This document shows positions 29,647 to 38,740 of a DNA stretch of 64,000 nucleotides, piece by piece. Below the pieces are notes generated by a model. The model did not search any database and was not told the origin of the DNA. It worked only from the letters and a program-made list of their open reading frames with translations. Within the stretch, counting starts at the first letter, position 1. Every line of letters begins with the position of its first letter. Both the position numbers and the translations under genes were made by a program. Source of the DNA: Scleromatobacter sp039920745 (GTDB lineage Bacteria > Pseudomonadota > Gammaproteobacteria > Burkholderiales > Burkholderiaceae_C); the NCBI GenBank assembly GCA_039920745.1, contig JBDSDD010000039.1, forward strand, positions 1 to 64,000, written 5' to 3'.

Positions 29647-30498
29647 GTGAAGCCCGCAACCGAGACAAGCCGCCCCGCCATGCCTTCGACCGCCCCTGCG
29701 CCCGCCTTCCATCGCCTGCTGCTGACCGGCGCCGCCGGCGGCCTGGGACGCGAACTGCGGCGCCGCCTGCCCGCCCATTGCACCTTCCTGCGACTGTCGG
29801 ATGTGGCCGCGCTCGGCGCAGCCGGGCCGCGCGAAGAACTGCAGGCGGTCGACCTGGCCGATGCCGTCGCGGTGCTGGCGCTGCTGGACGGCGTCGACGC
29901 GGTGGTCCACATGGGCGGCGTCTCCACCGAGCAGCCGTGGGAGGCGATCCTGCCGGCCAACATCGTCGGCGCCTACAACCTCTACGAGGCCGCGCGCCGG
30001 CAGCGCGTGCGTCGCATCGTGTTCGCCAGCTCCAACCACGTGACCGGCTTCTACCGCCAGGGCGAGGTGATCCCGGCCGGCGCACCGCCGAAGCCGGACG
30101 GCCTGTACGGGCTGTCGAAGGCGTTCGGCGAAGACCTGGCGCAGCTGTACTTCGACCGCCACGGCATCGAGACCGTGAGCCTGCGCATCGGCTCGTCGTT
30201 CGCCGCGCCGCGCGATCGCCGCATGCTCCACACGTGGATGAGCTTCGACGACATGGAGCGCCTGGTGCTCGCGGCGCTGACCGCAACGAACGTTGGCCAC
30301 AGCATCATCTGCGGCGTCAGCGCCAACCCGCACGCCTGGTGGGACAACACGCCGGCCGCGCACATCGGCTACGCGCCGCAGGACAGCTCCGCACCGTTCG
30401 CCGCCGCCATCGAACGCGACACGCCGCCCGCAGATCCGAAAAATCCCGCGGACGTCTACCAGGGCGGCGCCTTCGTGCTGCAGGGGCCGGGCAAGTGA
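29647..30498 (+). CDS. udh: uronate dehydrogenase (NAD-dependent epimerase/dehydratase family)
   Basis: 283 residues from GTG 29647; an ATG at 29680 (MPSTAPAPAFHRLLLTGAAG) is an equally possible start. Short-chain fold with TGAAGGLG nucleotide loop, VVHMGGVSTEQPWEAIL, SSNHVTGFY and catalytic YGLSK. These match Udh, which oxidises galacturonate or glucuronate to the aldaro-lactone. Context supports it: kdgD upstream and a lactonase starting inside its stop codon. Confidence 0.9.
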   Translation: MKPATETSRPAMPSTAPAPAFHRLLLTGAAGGLGRELRRRLPAHCTFLRLSDVAALGAAGPREELQAVDLADAVAVLALLDGVDAVVHMGGVSTEQPWEAILPANIVGAYNLYEAARRQRVRRIVFASSNHVTGFYRQGEVIPAGAPPKPDGLYGLSKAFGEDLAQLYFDRHGIETVSLRIGSSFAAPRDRRMLHTWMSFDDMERLVLAALTATNVGHSIICGVSANPHAWWDNTPAAHIGYAPQDSSAPFAAAIERDTPPADPKNPADVYQGGAFVLQGPGK

Positions 30499-31391
30499 CC
30501 GCCTCGCGCGCCGAGCGCGTGCGCCCCGGCCACCGCGACCGCACGGGCGAGAGCCCGCTGTGGGACGTCGCACGGCGCGCGCTGTGGTGGGTCGACATCG
30601 ACGCCTGCGCGATCCGCCGCCTCGCGCCGGCCGACGGCACGCTGCAGTCGTGGACCTTGCCCGAACGCGTGGCCAGCCTGGCGCTGCACGCCGACGGGGG
30701 CCTGGTCGCGGCGCTGGAAACGCGCATCGTGCACGCCATGCTGGCCGACGACGGCACGTCCAGGCTCGCCACGCTGGCGCCCGCGCGCCACGAGCGCGCG
30801 GGCATGCGCTTCAACGACGGCCGCTGCGACCGGGCCGGCCGCTTCTGGGTCGGCAGCATGGTGCGCGACATGGGCGCCAACGTGGCCGCCGGCCGCCTGT
30901 ACCGACTCGACCCGCACGGCTTTCCGGCCGCACAGATCGACAACCTCTACACGCCCAACGGCCTCGCGTTCGACCCTGACGGCCGCGGGCTGTGGTGGAG
31001 CGACAGCCATCCGCTGTCGCAATGCATCTGGCACGCGCCGTTGGCCGACGACGCCACGGTGGGCAAGCGCCGGCTGGTCGTCGACCTGCACGACCACCCG
31101 GGCCGCCCCGACGGCGCCGCGATCGACGTGGACGGCGGCTACTGGATCTGCGCCAACGACGGCGGCCGCGTGCTGCGCTTCACGCCCGACGGCCGCATCG
31201 ACCGCGAGCTGATGCTGCCGGTCAGCAAGCCGTCGATGTGCAGCTTCGGCGGCCCCGCGCTGGACACGCTGTTCGTCACCACGATCCAGCCGGCCAACCC
31301 GCAAGGCGACGACATCGAACTCGCCGGCGAGGTGTTCGCGCTGCGCCCCGGCACGCAAGGCATCGCCGAGACGCCGTTCCGGCCTTGTTGA
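30495..31391 (+). CDS. SMP-30/gluconolactonase-family lactonase, probable aldarolactone hydrolase
   Basis: 298 residues starting at a GTG in the GTGA overlap with udh. SMP-30 six-bladed propeller signatures are TGESPLWDVARRALWWVDI, FNDGRCDRAGRFWVGSM, LYTPNGLAFDPDGRGLWWSD and PDGAAIDVDGGYWICANDGG, giving the metal ligands Glu, Asn and Asp. It should open the lactone made by Udh to the aldarate. The TRAP transporter follows after 55 bases. Confidence 0.87.
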   Translation: MTASRAERVRPGHRDRTGESPLWDVARRALWWVDIDACAIRRLAPADGTLQSWTLPERVASLALHADGGLVAALETRIVHAMLADDGTSRLATLAPARHERAGMRFNDGRCDRAGRFWVGSMVRDMGANVAAGRLYRLDPHGFPAAQIDNLYTPNGLAFDPDGRGLWWSDSHPLSQCIWHAPLADDATVGKRRLVVDLHDHPGRPDGAAIDVDGGYWICANDGGRVLRFTPDGRIDRELMLPVSKPSMCSFGGPALDTLFVTTIQPANPQGDDIELAGEVFALRPGTQGIAETPFRPC

Positions 31392-31446
31392 GCCCGCTGC
31401 AGACAGCACGACACGAAGCCACACAACACGACAACCGGAGACAAGC

Positions 31447-32436
31447 ATGACCTCTCGCAAGAACAGCCCCTTCCGTGCGCTGGCCCTCGTGGCCGCCGTC
31501 GCGCTCGCCTGCACCGGTGCGCACGCACGTGAATTCCGCTCCGCCGACATCCACGTCAAGGACTACCCGACGACGCTGGCGGTGAAGTACATGAGCGACG
31601 AGCTGATCCGCGACACCGGCGGCAAGGACAAGATCAAGGTCTTCGCCGACGGCGCGCTCGGCTCGGAGAAGGACACCGTCGAGCAGGTCAAGATCGGCGC
31701 GCTGGACATGGTGCGCGTCAACAGTGCGGCGTTCCACGGCATCGTGCCCGAGTCGATGATCCCGTCGCTGCCGTTCCTGTTCCGCGACATGGACCACTTC
31801 CGCAAGACCATGTATGGCCCGCAGGGCGACAAGGTGCTGGCCGCGTTCGAGAAGGCCGGCTTCATCGGCCTGGCGCTGTACGAGAGCGGTGCGCGTTCGA
31901 TCTACAGCAAGAAGGCGATCCACAGCGCGGCCGACATGAAGGGCCTGAAGGTGCGCGTGCAGCCGTCCGACCTGTGGGTGAGCCTGATCACCGCCCTCGG
32001 CGCCTCGCCCACGCCGATGCCTTTCGCCGAGGTCTACACGGGCCTCAAGACGGGCCTGCTGGACGCCGCCGAGAACAACATCCCGTCCTACGACGAGATG
32101 AAGCACTACGAGTCGGCGCCGGTGTTTTCGGAGACGCAGCACGTGATGTCGCCCGAGGTGCTGGTCTTCTCCAAGAAGGTGTGGGACACGCTGACGCCCA
32201 ACGAGCAGGCCTCGCTGCGCAAGGCCGCCAAGGCCTCGGTGCCTTACTACCAGAAACTGTGGGAGGCCAAGGAGACCACGGCCCGCGCGTCGGTGCTCAA
32301 GGCCGGCGTCAAGATCATCCCGGCATCCGAAATCGACAAGAAGAGCTTCCAGGACGCCGAAAAGCCGGTGTGGGACAAGTACATGACGACGCCGGAGATT
32401 CGCAGCGTCGTCACGGAAATCGTCAACACGAAGTGA
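31447..32436 (+). CDS. TRAP transporter substrate-binding protein (DctP family), probable hexuronate
   Basis: 329 residues: signal peptide MTSRKNSPFRALALVAAVAL ending near GAHA, then the DctP fold with YPTTLAVKYMSDEL, GALGSEKDTVEQVKIGALDM, the Arg-containing MKGLKVRVQPSDLWVSL and PFAEVYTGLKTGLLDAAEN. CCGGAG precedes the start. Position after Udh and lactonase points to glucuronate or galacturonate as ligand (inference from context). Confidence 0.9.
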   Translation: MTSRKNSPFRALALVAAVALACTGAHAREFRSADIHVKDYPTTLAVKYMSDELIRDTGGKDKIKVFADGALGSEKDTVEQVKIGALDMVRVNSAAFHGIVPESMIPSLPFLFRDMDHFRKTMYGPQGDKVLAAFEKAGFIGLALYESGARSIYSKKAIHSAADMKGLKVRVQPSDLWVSLITALGASPTPMPFAEVYTGLKTGLLDAAENNIPSYDEMKHYESAPVFSETQHVMSPEVLVFSKKVWDTLTPNEQASLRKAAKASVPYYQKLWEAKETTARASVLKAGVKIIPASEIDKKSFQDAEKPVWDKYMTTPEIRSVVTEIVNTK

Positions 32437-32497
32437 GCCGGCGCGCAGGATGCCGCCCTGTCGCGGCACATGCGCCATTTCTCCCCACTGGACTTCC

Positions 32498-32980
32498 ATG
32501 ACCTGGCTTGCCCACCTCAACGCCCGCCTGGCGGCCATCGTGCTCGTGATCGCCCGGCTGTGCCTGGCCGGCCTCGGCATCGTCGTGCTGTACGGCGTGG
32601 TCATGCGCTACGCGTTCAACAACGAGCCGCCCTACGTCGAGCAGCTGGCGTTGCTGCTGGTGATCTCGGTGTCGATGTTCGGCGCGGCAGCCGTGTCGCA
32701 CGACGCCGGCCACATCGGCCTCGACTCGCTGGTCGAGCGGCTGCCACCCGCGCTGCGCAACGCGATCGCGCGGCTCGTCGCGCTGTCCACGCTGCTGTTC
32801 GCCGGCGTGATCCTGTACGGCGCGTACGAGATGGCCCTGTCCACGCACGACAACACGATTCCGACGCTGGGCATCTCCGAGGCCTGGCGCTACCTGCCAC
32901 TGATGATCGCCGGCGCGCTGATCGCGCTGTTCTCGATCGACCGCATGCTGCGCCGCGCGCCGGCAGCCGACCACGATTGA
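32498..32980 (+). CDS. TRAP transporter small permease (DctQ family)
   Basis: 160 residues, four membrane helices, starting MTWLAHLNARLAAIVLVIAR. Family features are YGVVMRYAFNNEPPYVEQLA and the H-containing SHDAGHIGLDSLVERLP. It stabilises the large permease. It lies 10 bases before dctM. Confidence 0.9.
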   Translation: MTWLAHLNARLAAIVLVIARLCLAGLGIVVLYGVVMRYAFNNEPPYVEQLALLLVISVSMFGAAAVSHDAGHIGLDSLVERLPPALRNAIARLVALSTLLFAGVILYGAYEMALSTHDNTIPTLGISEAWRYLPLMIAGALIALFSIDRMLRRAPAADHD

Positions 32981-32990
32981 ATCGAACGCC

Positions 32991-34343
32991 ATGGCCCTGA
33001 CCCTTCTCTGCACCACGTTCGTCCTGCTCCTGTTGCTGGGCGTCCCGGTAGCGTTCGCCATCGGCCTGGCCTGCCTCGCCGCCTTCTTCAGCGAAGGCCT
33101 GCCCATCGCCACCGCGGTGCAGATGATGGTGTCGGGCATGAACGTGTTCTCGTTCCTGGCGATCCCGTTCTTCATCTTCTCGGGCGAGCTGATGCTGCAT
33201 GGCGGCATCGCCGACAAGATCATGAACTTCGCACGAAGCCTCACAGGCCACGTGCGCGGCGGCCTGGGGCTGGCCAACGTGCTCGCCAGCACGCTGTTCG
33301 GCGGCGTCTCCGGCTCACCGGTGGCCGACACCTCGGCGATGGGCGGCGTGATGATCCCGCTGATGAAGCGCGAGGGCTACGGGGCCGACTACGCGGTCAA
33401 CGTCACCACGCACGCGTCGCTCACCGGCGCGCTGATGCCCACCTCGCACAACATGATCATCTACGCCTTCGCGGCGCAGGCGGCCGCGGGCGAGATCGCC
33501 GGCCACACGATCAAGGGCGTGTCGATCGGCGACCTGATGTTCGCCGGCCTGGTGCCCGTCTTCTGGATCATGGTGTGCATGCTGGTGGCCGCCTACTGGC
33601 AGGCGGTGCGCTGCGGCTACCCCAAGCGCGAGGACGGCAGCTCGATGATCCGCATGTTCCCGGGCTGGGGCACCGTGGCGCGCACCGGCATCGCGTCGCT
33701 GCCGGGCCTGGCCATCATCGGCATCATCCTGGCCTGCGTGATGGGCGGCGTCACCACTGCCACCGAAGCCGCGGCAATCGCCGTCGGGTACTCGATGTTC
33801 CTGACGATCGCCGTGTACCGCACGATGACGCGCGCCAAGCTCTGGCACGCGCTCGGCAAGGCCGCGCGCACCACGGGCGTGATCCTGCTGCTGATCGGCG
33901 TGTCCAACATGCTGCGCTGGCAGATGGCCTACCTCGAGATCCCCGAGAGCATCGAGACGTTCCTGCTGGGCGCCACCAGCCACCCCTGGCTGATGCTGCT
34001 GTACATCAACATCATCCAGATCGTGCTGGGCATGTTCCTGGACATGGCCGCCCACATCCTGATCACCACGCCGCTGTTCCTGCCGCTGGCGATCCAGATG
34101 GGCGTCGGCCCGGTGCAGTTCGGCATGATGCTGCTGCTCAACTGCGCGCTCGGCCTCGTGCACCCGCCGGTGGGCACGGTGCAGTTCGTCGGCTGCGCGA
34201 TCGGCGAGATCTCGATGGGCGAGGCCACCAGGACCGCCTGGCCGTACTACCTCGCCATCTGGGTCGCGATCAACCTCGTCACCTACGTGCCCGCGTTCTC
34301 CACCTGGCTGCCGGCGGCGATCACGGGGCATGCGGTGTTCTGA
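32991..34343 (+). CDS. TRAP transporter large permease (DctM family)
   Basis: 450 residues, about 12 membrane helices. Signatures are FLAIPFFIFSGELMLHGGIA, GGVSGSPVADTSAMGGVMIP, SLTGALMPTSHNMIIYAFAA and LGLVHPPVGTVQFVG. It is the sodium-driven transport subunit and the last gene of the hexuronate run. No terminator is evident after it. Confidence 0.93.
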   Translation: MALTLLCTTFVLLLLLGVPVAFAIGLACLAAFFSEGLPIATAVQMMVSGMNVFSFLAIPFFIFSGELMLHGGIADKIMNFARSLTGHVRGGLGLANVLASTLFGGVSGSPVADTSAMGGVMIPLMKREGYGADYAVNVTTHASLTGALMPTSHNMIIYAFAAQAAAGEIAGHTIKGVSIGDLMFAGLVPVFWIMVCMLVAAYWQAVRCGYPKREDGSSMIRMFPGWGTVARTGIASLPGLAIIGIILACVMGGVTTATEAAAIAVGYSMFLTIAVYRTMTRAKLWHALGKAARTTGVILLLIGVSNMLRWQMAYLEIPESIETFLLGATSHPWLMLLYINIIQIVLGMFLDMAAHILITTPLFLPLAIQMGVGPVQFGMMLLLNCALGLVHPPVGTVQFVGCAIGEISMGEATRTAWPYYLAIWVAINLVTYVPAFSTWLPAAITGHAVF

Positions 34344-34361
34344 GGGCTCGCGCCACTTACT

Positions 34362-34401
34362 CTTGAATGATGACCGCTTGATGACGTCAGATGCATTCAA
34401 G
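34362..34401. repeat. nested inverted repeats in the dctM-chemoreceptor gap
   Basis: CTTGAATG (34362-34369) and CATTCAAG (34394-34401) are exact inverted copies, and TGACGTCA (34382-34389) is a perfect 8-bp palindrome between them. This AT-richer spot is in the 231-base gap 34344-34574, the only structure seen there. It may be an operator cluster for the chemoreceptor gene. Confidence 0.4.
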
Positions 34402-34574
34402 CGCACAAAATAAGCCGTCGTTTGGAGCCTGAACGATCCAGTGGGATATCGCTGGAAAGCCGATGATCCGGGGTGAAGCTCAACAGAGCTCGCACGCCGA
34501 TTCGATGCGCCGCCGGGGCATCGATCGCGTCGCCATGTCCACCCCTGCTGTTGCAGGCAGCCCTCGGAGTTCCC

Positions 34575-36101
34575 GTGAAACTCAAGCTCAAGATCCCGCT
34601 GTTCTTCGCGGTCGCCCTGGTGTTGTCCCTGGCCGCCGGCCTTGCCGGCCTGCTGGTGGTCAATCACTCGCTCAATACCTTCGAGACCGAAGTCATGCAG
34701 CGCGTGGCCGACGAACGCGCGATCTCCTCGGTTTCCGGGCACTTCAAGATGGCGCTGGTCGAATGGAAGAACCTGATCCTGCGCGGGTCGGACACCAAGA
34801 TGCTCGAGAAGCACCGCGGCGGCTTCCAGGCCGAGCTGAAGGCGGCCGGCGACGGCGCCGCGTCGCTCAAGGGCAAGCTGGGCGATTCGGCCCTCGACGC
34901 GAAGCTCGATCGCTTCATCGCCGCGCAACAGAAGATGACGGCCAGCTTCACCGAAGGCTACGAGAAATTCGACCACTCGGGCTTCGACTCCTCGGTTGGC
35001 GACATGGCCGTGCGCGGCATCGACGAGGCGCCGGCCAAGCTGCTCGATGACCTCAGTGCGGGCGCCGCCGCGCGCCGCGCCGACGTCGCGAACGCGGCGT
35101 TTTCCACCGGCAGCCAGGCGCTGTGGATCGCGGTCGCGGTGATGGCGCTGGCCTGCGGGCTGGGTGTCGCCATCGGCCTGGCGTTGAGCCGCGGCGTCGT
35201 CGGCCCGTTGCTGCAGGCCACGCGCGTGGCCCGCGACGTGGCAGACGGCGACCTCACGCACCAGATCATCGCGCGCGGCGACGACGAGACCACCGGGCTG
35301 CTGCGCACGCTCGCAGAGATGCAGACGCAACTGCGCCGCACCGTCGGCAGCGTGCGCGACAACGCCCAACAGGTGGCCACGGCCAGTGCCGAGATCGCCC
35401 AGGGCAACCAGGACCTGAGCCAGCGCACCGAGAACCAGGCCGCGGCGTTGCAGGTGGCCGCATCGACGATGGAGCAGTTGGGCGCCACCGCACAGAGCAG
35501 CGCCGACAACGCGCTCAAGGCCAACGAGCTCGCGGTGGAGGCGACGGTCGTCGCGGTCAAGGGCGGCACGGTCGTCGAGCGCGTCGTGACCACCATGCAC
35601 GGCATCAACGAGAGCTCGCGCCGCATCGCGGAGATCATCTCGGTGATCGACGGCATCGCGTTCCAGACCAACATCCTCGCGTTGAATGCGGCGGTCGAAG
35701 CCGCTCGCGCCGGCGAGCAGGGCCGCGGCTTCGCCGTCGTGGCGGCGGAAGTGCGCAGCCTGGCCGGCCGCAGCGCGGAAGCGGCGCGCGAAATCAAGAC
35801 GCTGATCACGGCCAGCGTCGAGCGGGTCGAGGAAGGCTCGCAACTGGTCGACGAGGCCGGCCAGACGATGCAGGAGATCGTCGCCGCCATCCGCCGCGTG
35901 GGCGCGCTGGTGCAGGACATCAGCGCCGCCAACGCGGAGCAGCGCGGCGGCGTGAGCCAGATCGGCTCCGAGATCGGGCGCATGGACCAGGCGACGCAGC
36001 AGAACGCCGCGCTCGTCGAGCAAAGCGCGGCCGCCGCGGAGAGCCTGCGTCACCAGGCGCGCCAGCTCGTCGACGCGGTGGCGGTGTTCAAGCTGGATTG
36101 A
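34575..36101 (+). CDS. methyl-accepting chemotaxis protein
   Basis: 508 residues from GTG 34575, with CGGAG 5 bases upstream; this gives the N-terminal helix KLKLKIPLFFAVALVLSLAA directly at the start. Parts: helix, roughly 160-residue four-helix-bundle type periplasmic domain, second helix (about 180-200), HAMP (LLQATRVARDVADGDLTHQI), and signalling domain with the conserved hairpin DGIAFQTNILALNAAVEAAR and AGEQGRGFAVVAAEVRSLAG. There is no C-terminal CheR-docking pentapeptide. Located just after a TRAP system, it might sense the same sugar acids, although a 231-base gap separates them. Confidence 0.93.
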   Translation: MKLKLKIPLFFAVALVLSLAAGLAGLLVVNHSLNTFETEVMQRVADERAISSVSGHFKMALVEWKNLILRGSDTKMLEKHRGGFQAELKAAGDGAASLKGKLGDSALDAKLDRFIAAQQKMTASFTEGYEKFDHSGFDSSVGDMAVRGIDEAPAKLLDDLSAGAAARRADVANAAFSTGSQALWIAVAVMALACGLGVAIGLALSRGVVGPLLQATRVARDVADGDLTHQIIARGDDETTGLLRTLAEMQTQLRRTVGSVRDNAQQVATASAEIAQGNQDLSQRTENQAAALQVAASTMEQLGATAQSSADNALKANELAVEATVVAVKGGTVVERVVTTMHGINESSRRIAEIISVIDGIAFQTNILALNAAVEAARAGEQGRGFAVVAAEVRSLAGRSAEAAREIKTLITASVERVEEGSQLVDEAGQTMQEIVAAIRRVGALVQDISAANAEQRGGVSQIGSEIGRMDQATQQNAALVEQSAAAAESLRHQARQLVDAVAVFKLD

Positions 36102-36252
36102 GCGGGCGGTCCGACCGCGGCCCATGCCGGCACCGTCCAGGCAGCACATGGCATTTTCCTGGGTTCCCTCCCGGCGCGGCTTGTGTAGACTCTGCGCACG
36201 CCGCGTCTGCTTGACCGGTAAAAAAACAGTCAAGATTCCAGGGGGGATCACC

Positions 36253-38598
36253 ATGAATTTCAAGACGTTGGCCTCGGGCCTTCTGGCCGCTGCGTTGGTG
36301 GCGTGCGGCGGCGGCGGCGGTGGGTCGTCGAATCCGCCGGTCACGATCAGCGCTTCGCCGACGACGCTCGCCCTGAGTGCGACGACCACCGGGGCCGCGC
36401 CGACTGGCGCCCTGGTGGTGTCGGCGAGCAACGTTCCGACCAACGGCCTCTACCTCTCGGCCAGCAGTTCGGGCAACGGCGTCACGACCACGACGACCGG
36501 CGGCGACGGCGCGGCCCAGAACCTGACGATCATGGGCGCATCGCCCAACGTGCTGGGGGTGGGCCACTTCACGGACACGGTGACCATCAAGGTCTGCTAC
36601 GACTCGCAGTGCAAGCAGCAAGTCAGCAACAGCCCGATGCAGGTGCACGTCACCTATGTCATCAGCCTGGGCGATCCGGCGACGGCCACGCCGACGCTCG
36701 CGTCGATCACGCCGTCGACCGCCCTGCTCGGCAGCAGCGCGATCACGATCGTGGCGACCGGCTCGCAGTTCGCCCCGTCGACGGTGCTGCAGTGGAACGG
36801 CCAGGCGCGCGCGACGACCTACGTCTCGCCCACGTCGATCAGCGCGCAGATCAACGCTTCGGACCTGGCCACGCTCGGTACCGACTACGTCTCCGTGTCG
36901 AATGCGTCCACCGGCGGCGGCCAGTCCTTCAGCGTCCCGTTCAACGTGAGCGAGGCGGCGCCCGTGGTCTCCGCGATCTCGCCGTCGACGCTCGGTGCCG
37001 GCGGATCGGCGTTCACGCTGACCGTCACCGGCACGGGTTTCGATGGCGGCTCGCAGATCCAGTGGAACGGCAGCGCGCGCAGCACGGTCTTCGTCTCGAC
37101 GACCCAGCTGAGCGCCTTGATCGCGGCAACCGACATCGCCTCGACCGGCGCCTTCCCGATCCGCGTGAACAACCCGTACGGCAACGTGCAGTCGAACGCG
37201 GTCACGCTGAACGTGATCGACGCCCCGCTGGCGCTGAACGCCATCTCGCCCGCGTTCGTCACGGTCGGTGCGCCGGCCTATGTCGAGACGGTGATCGGCA
37301 ACGGCTTCAACTCCTCGTCGGTCGTGCAATGGAACGGCAGCGCGCGCACCACGACGTTCGTCTCCACCACCCAGTTGCAGGCGCGGATCACCGCGGCCGA
37401 CATCGCCAGCGCCGGCACGTCCGCCATCACCGTCGCCAACAGTGGCGCCAACGCGGGCACGAGCGGCGCGCAGACGCTGACCATCGGGTCGCCGTCCCGC
37501 GATGCGGTGGCCTGGCAGATCAATCCGCAGCACAACGGCGCCATCAGCTTCGCCAACGTCGTTGCGCCTTCGGCTTTCCCGCTCTCGAGCACCTGGACGA
37601 CGACGCTCGACGGACCGGTGTCGTATGCGCTGATCGCCGGCGGCCGCATCTTCGTCACGGTCTCGCTGGGCGGCGGCGGCTCCGAGCTGATCGCGCTCAG
37701 CGCGGCCGACGGCGCGCGGGTGTGGGGGCCGATCGCGCTGCCCTATGCCGCCAACGCGACCTACGACAACGGCAAGGTCATCGTGCTGTCGGCCAACATC
37801 GGCACGCCGGGCATGCTGTCGGCCTACGACGCCGCCACCGGCACGCAGACCTGGAGCACCGCGCTGACCTCGCAGTACTGGTTCACCGACCCGCCGACCG
37901 CAATGAACGGCATGGTCTACGCGGGCGGCGCCGGCAGCGGCGGCACGCTGTACGCCGTCAACGAGGCCAACGGCGCGCTGACATGGACGGCCAGCGTCGA
38001 GAACGGCGACAACAGTTCGCCCGCCGTCACGGCCGACGGGGTCTACGTCAGCTACCCCTGCCAGACCTACGACTTCAACCCGCTGACCGGCGCGCTGATC
38101 TGGAACAACAGCACCGGCTGCGAAGGCGGTGGCGGTGCGACGGGCACGATCGCCAACGGCGTGTACTACTCGCCCAACGACACGACCGGCTTCAACGGCA
38201 TGTCGTTCGATGCGGAGAGCGGTGCCTTCGTCTCGAGCTACGCGACGAGCCAGCCGCCCGCCATCGGCGCGCACGCCGGCTACTTCCTGCAAGCCGGCAC
38301 GCTGCGCGCGATCACGCTGGCGGGCAACGTCATCCAGTGGAGCTTCGCAGGCGACGGCACGCTGTCCGGCGCGCCGATCCTGGTCAACGGCTACGTCTTC
38401 ATCACGAGCGGCTCGGGCCTGCTCTACGCCGTGGATGCCACCACTGGCGCGCAGCTGTGGCAGGCCAGCCTGGCCGGGACCATCCCGAGCTACGGCACGT
38501 CACAGCTGCAGGCCTCCGGGCTGACGGCCGGCGACGGCCTGCTGCTCGTGCCGGCCGGAAGCACCCTGACCGCCTACACGCTGTCGAACAACCCCTGA
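36253..38598 (+). CDS. large lipoprotein with IPT/TIG repeats and PQQ-like beta-propeller
   Basis: 781 residues from ATG 36253, with AGGGGG 8 bases upstream. Lipoprotein signal MNFKTLASGLLAAALVACGG with lipobox LVAC. Residues about 145-410 hold three IPT/TIG-like Ig repeats, each with a pattern such as ITPSTALLGSSAITIVATGS and VLQWNGQARATTYVS (the later copies have IQWNGSARSTVFVS and VQWNGSARTTTFVS). The remaining 350 residues form PQQ/BamB-like propeller blades (LIALSAADGARVWGPIALPY, LYAVNEANGALTWTASVENG, LYAVDATTGAQLWQASLAGT). Not BamB itself, which lacks TIG repeats and is half as long. Probably a surface or periplasmic adhesion or scaffold protein (inference). It appears monocistronic. 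Confidence 0.8.
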   Translation: MNFKTLASGLLAAALVACGGGGGGSSNPPVTISASPTTLALSATTTGAAPTGALVVSASNVPTNGLYLSASSSGNGVTTTTTGGDGAAQNLTIMGASPNVLGVGHFTDTVTIKVCYDSQCKQQVSNSPMQVHVTYVISLGDPATATPTLASITPSTALLGSSAITIVATGSQFAPSTVLQWNGQARATTYVSPTSISAQINASDLATLGTDYVSVSNASTGGGQSFSVPFNVSEAAPVVSAISPSTLGAGGSAFTLTVTGTGFDGGSQIQWNGSARSTVFVSTTQLSALIAATDIASTGAFPIRVNNPYGNVQSNAVTLNVIDAPLALNAISPAFVTVGAPAYVETVIGNGFNSSSVVQWNGSARTTTFVSTTQLQARITAADIASAGTSAITVANSGANAGTSGAQTLTIGSPSRDAVAWQINPQHNGAISFANVVAPSAFPLSSTWTTTLDGPVSYALIAGGRIFVTVSLGGGGSELIALSAADGARVWGPIALPYAANATYDNGKVIVLSANIGTPGMLSAYDAATGTQTWSTALTSQYWFTDPPTAMNGMVYAGGAGSGGTLYAVNEANGALTWTASVENGDNSSPAVTADGVYVSYPCQTYDFNPLTGALIWNNSTGCEGGGGATGTIANGVYYSPNDTTGFNGMSFDAESGAFVSSYATSQPPAIGAHAGYFLQAGTLRAITLAGNVIQWSFAGDGTLSGAPILVNGYVFITSGSGLLYAVDATTGAQLWQASLAGTIPSYGTSQLQASGLTAGDGLLLVPAGSTLTAYTLSNNP

Positions 38599-38698
38599 CG
38601 GGAATGGCGCCCGCCGCGCCGGGAGGCGCGCGCGGGCCGGCGCACGAGCTGCGATACGGTTCCTGAGACTCACCTCGAACTTCGCGGATCCCCGGGCT

Positions 38699-38722
38699 CG
38701 ATCCGACGCCGCCGCCGGATCG
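38699..38722 (-). terminator. weak terminator-like hairpin
   Basis: CGATCCG (38699-38705) and CGGATCG (38716-38722) form a 7-bp stem, 18 bases after the stop of the minus-strand gene at 38741. No U tract, so function is uncertain. The remainder of 38599-38740 shows nothing recognisable. Confidence 0.35.
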
Positions 38723-38740
38723 ATGCCGTCGACGAGCCAT

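Noticed and set aside
34459..34466. GCCGATGA resembling a sigma-28 -10 element ahead of the chemoreceptor
   Set aside because: No TAAA-like -35 element at the required 15-base spacing.
33315..36443. 1042-residue minus-strand ORF opposite dctM and the chemoreceptor
   Set aside because: Antisense shadow; spans two unrelated genes and their intergenic region.
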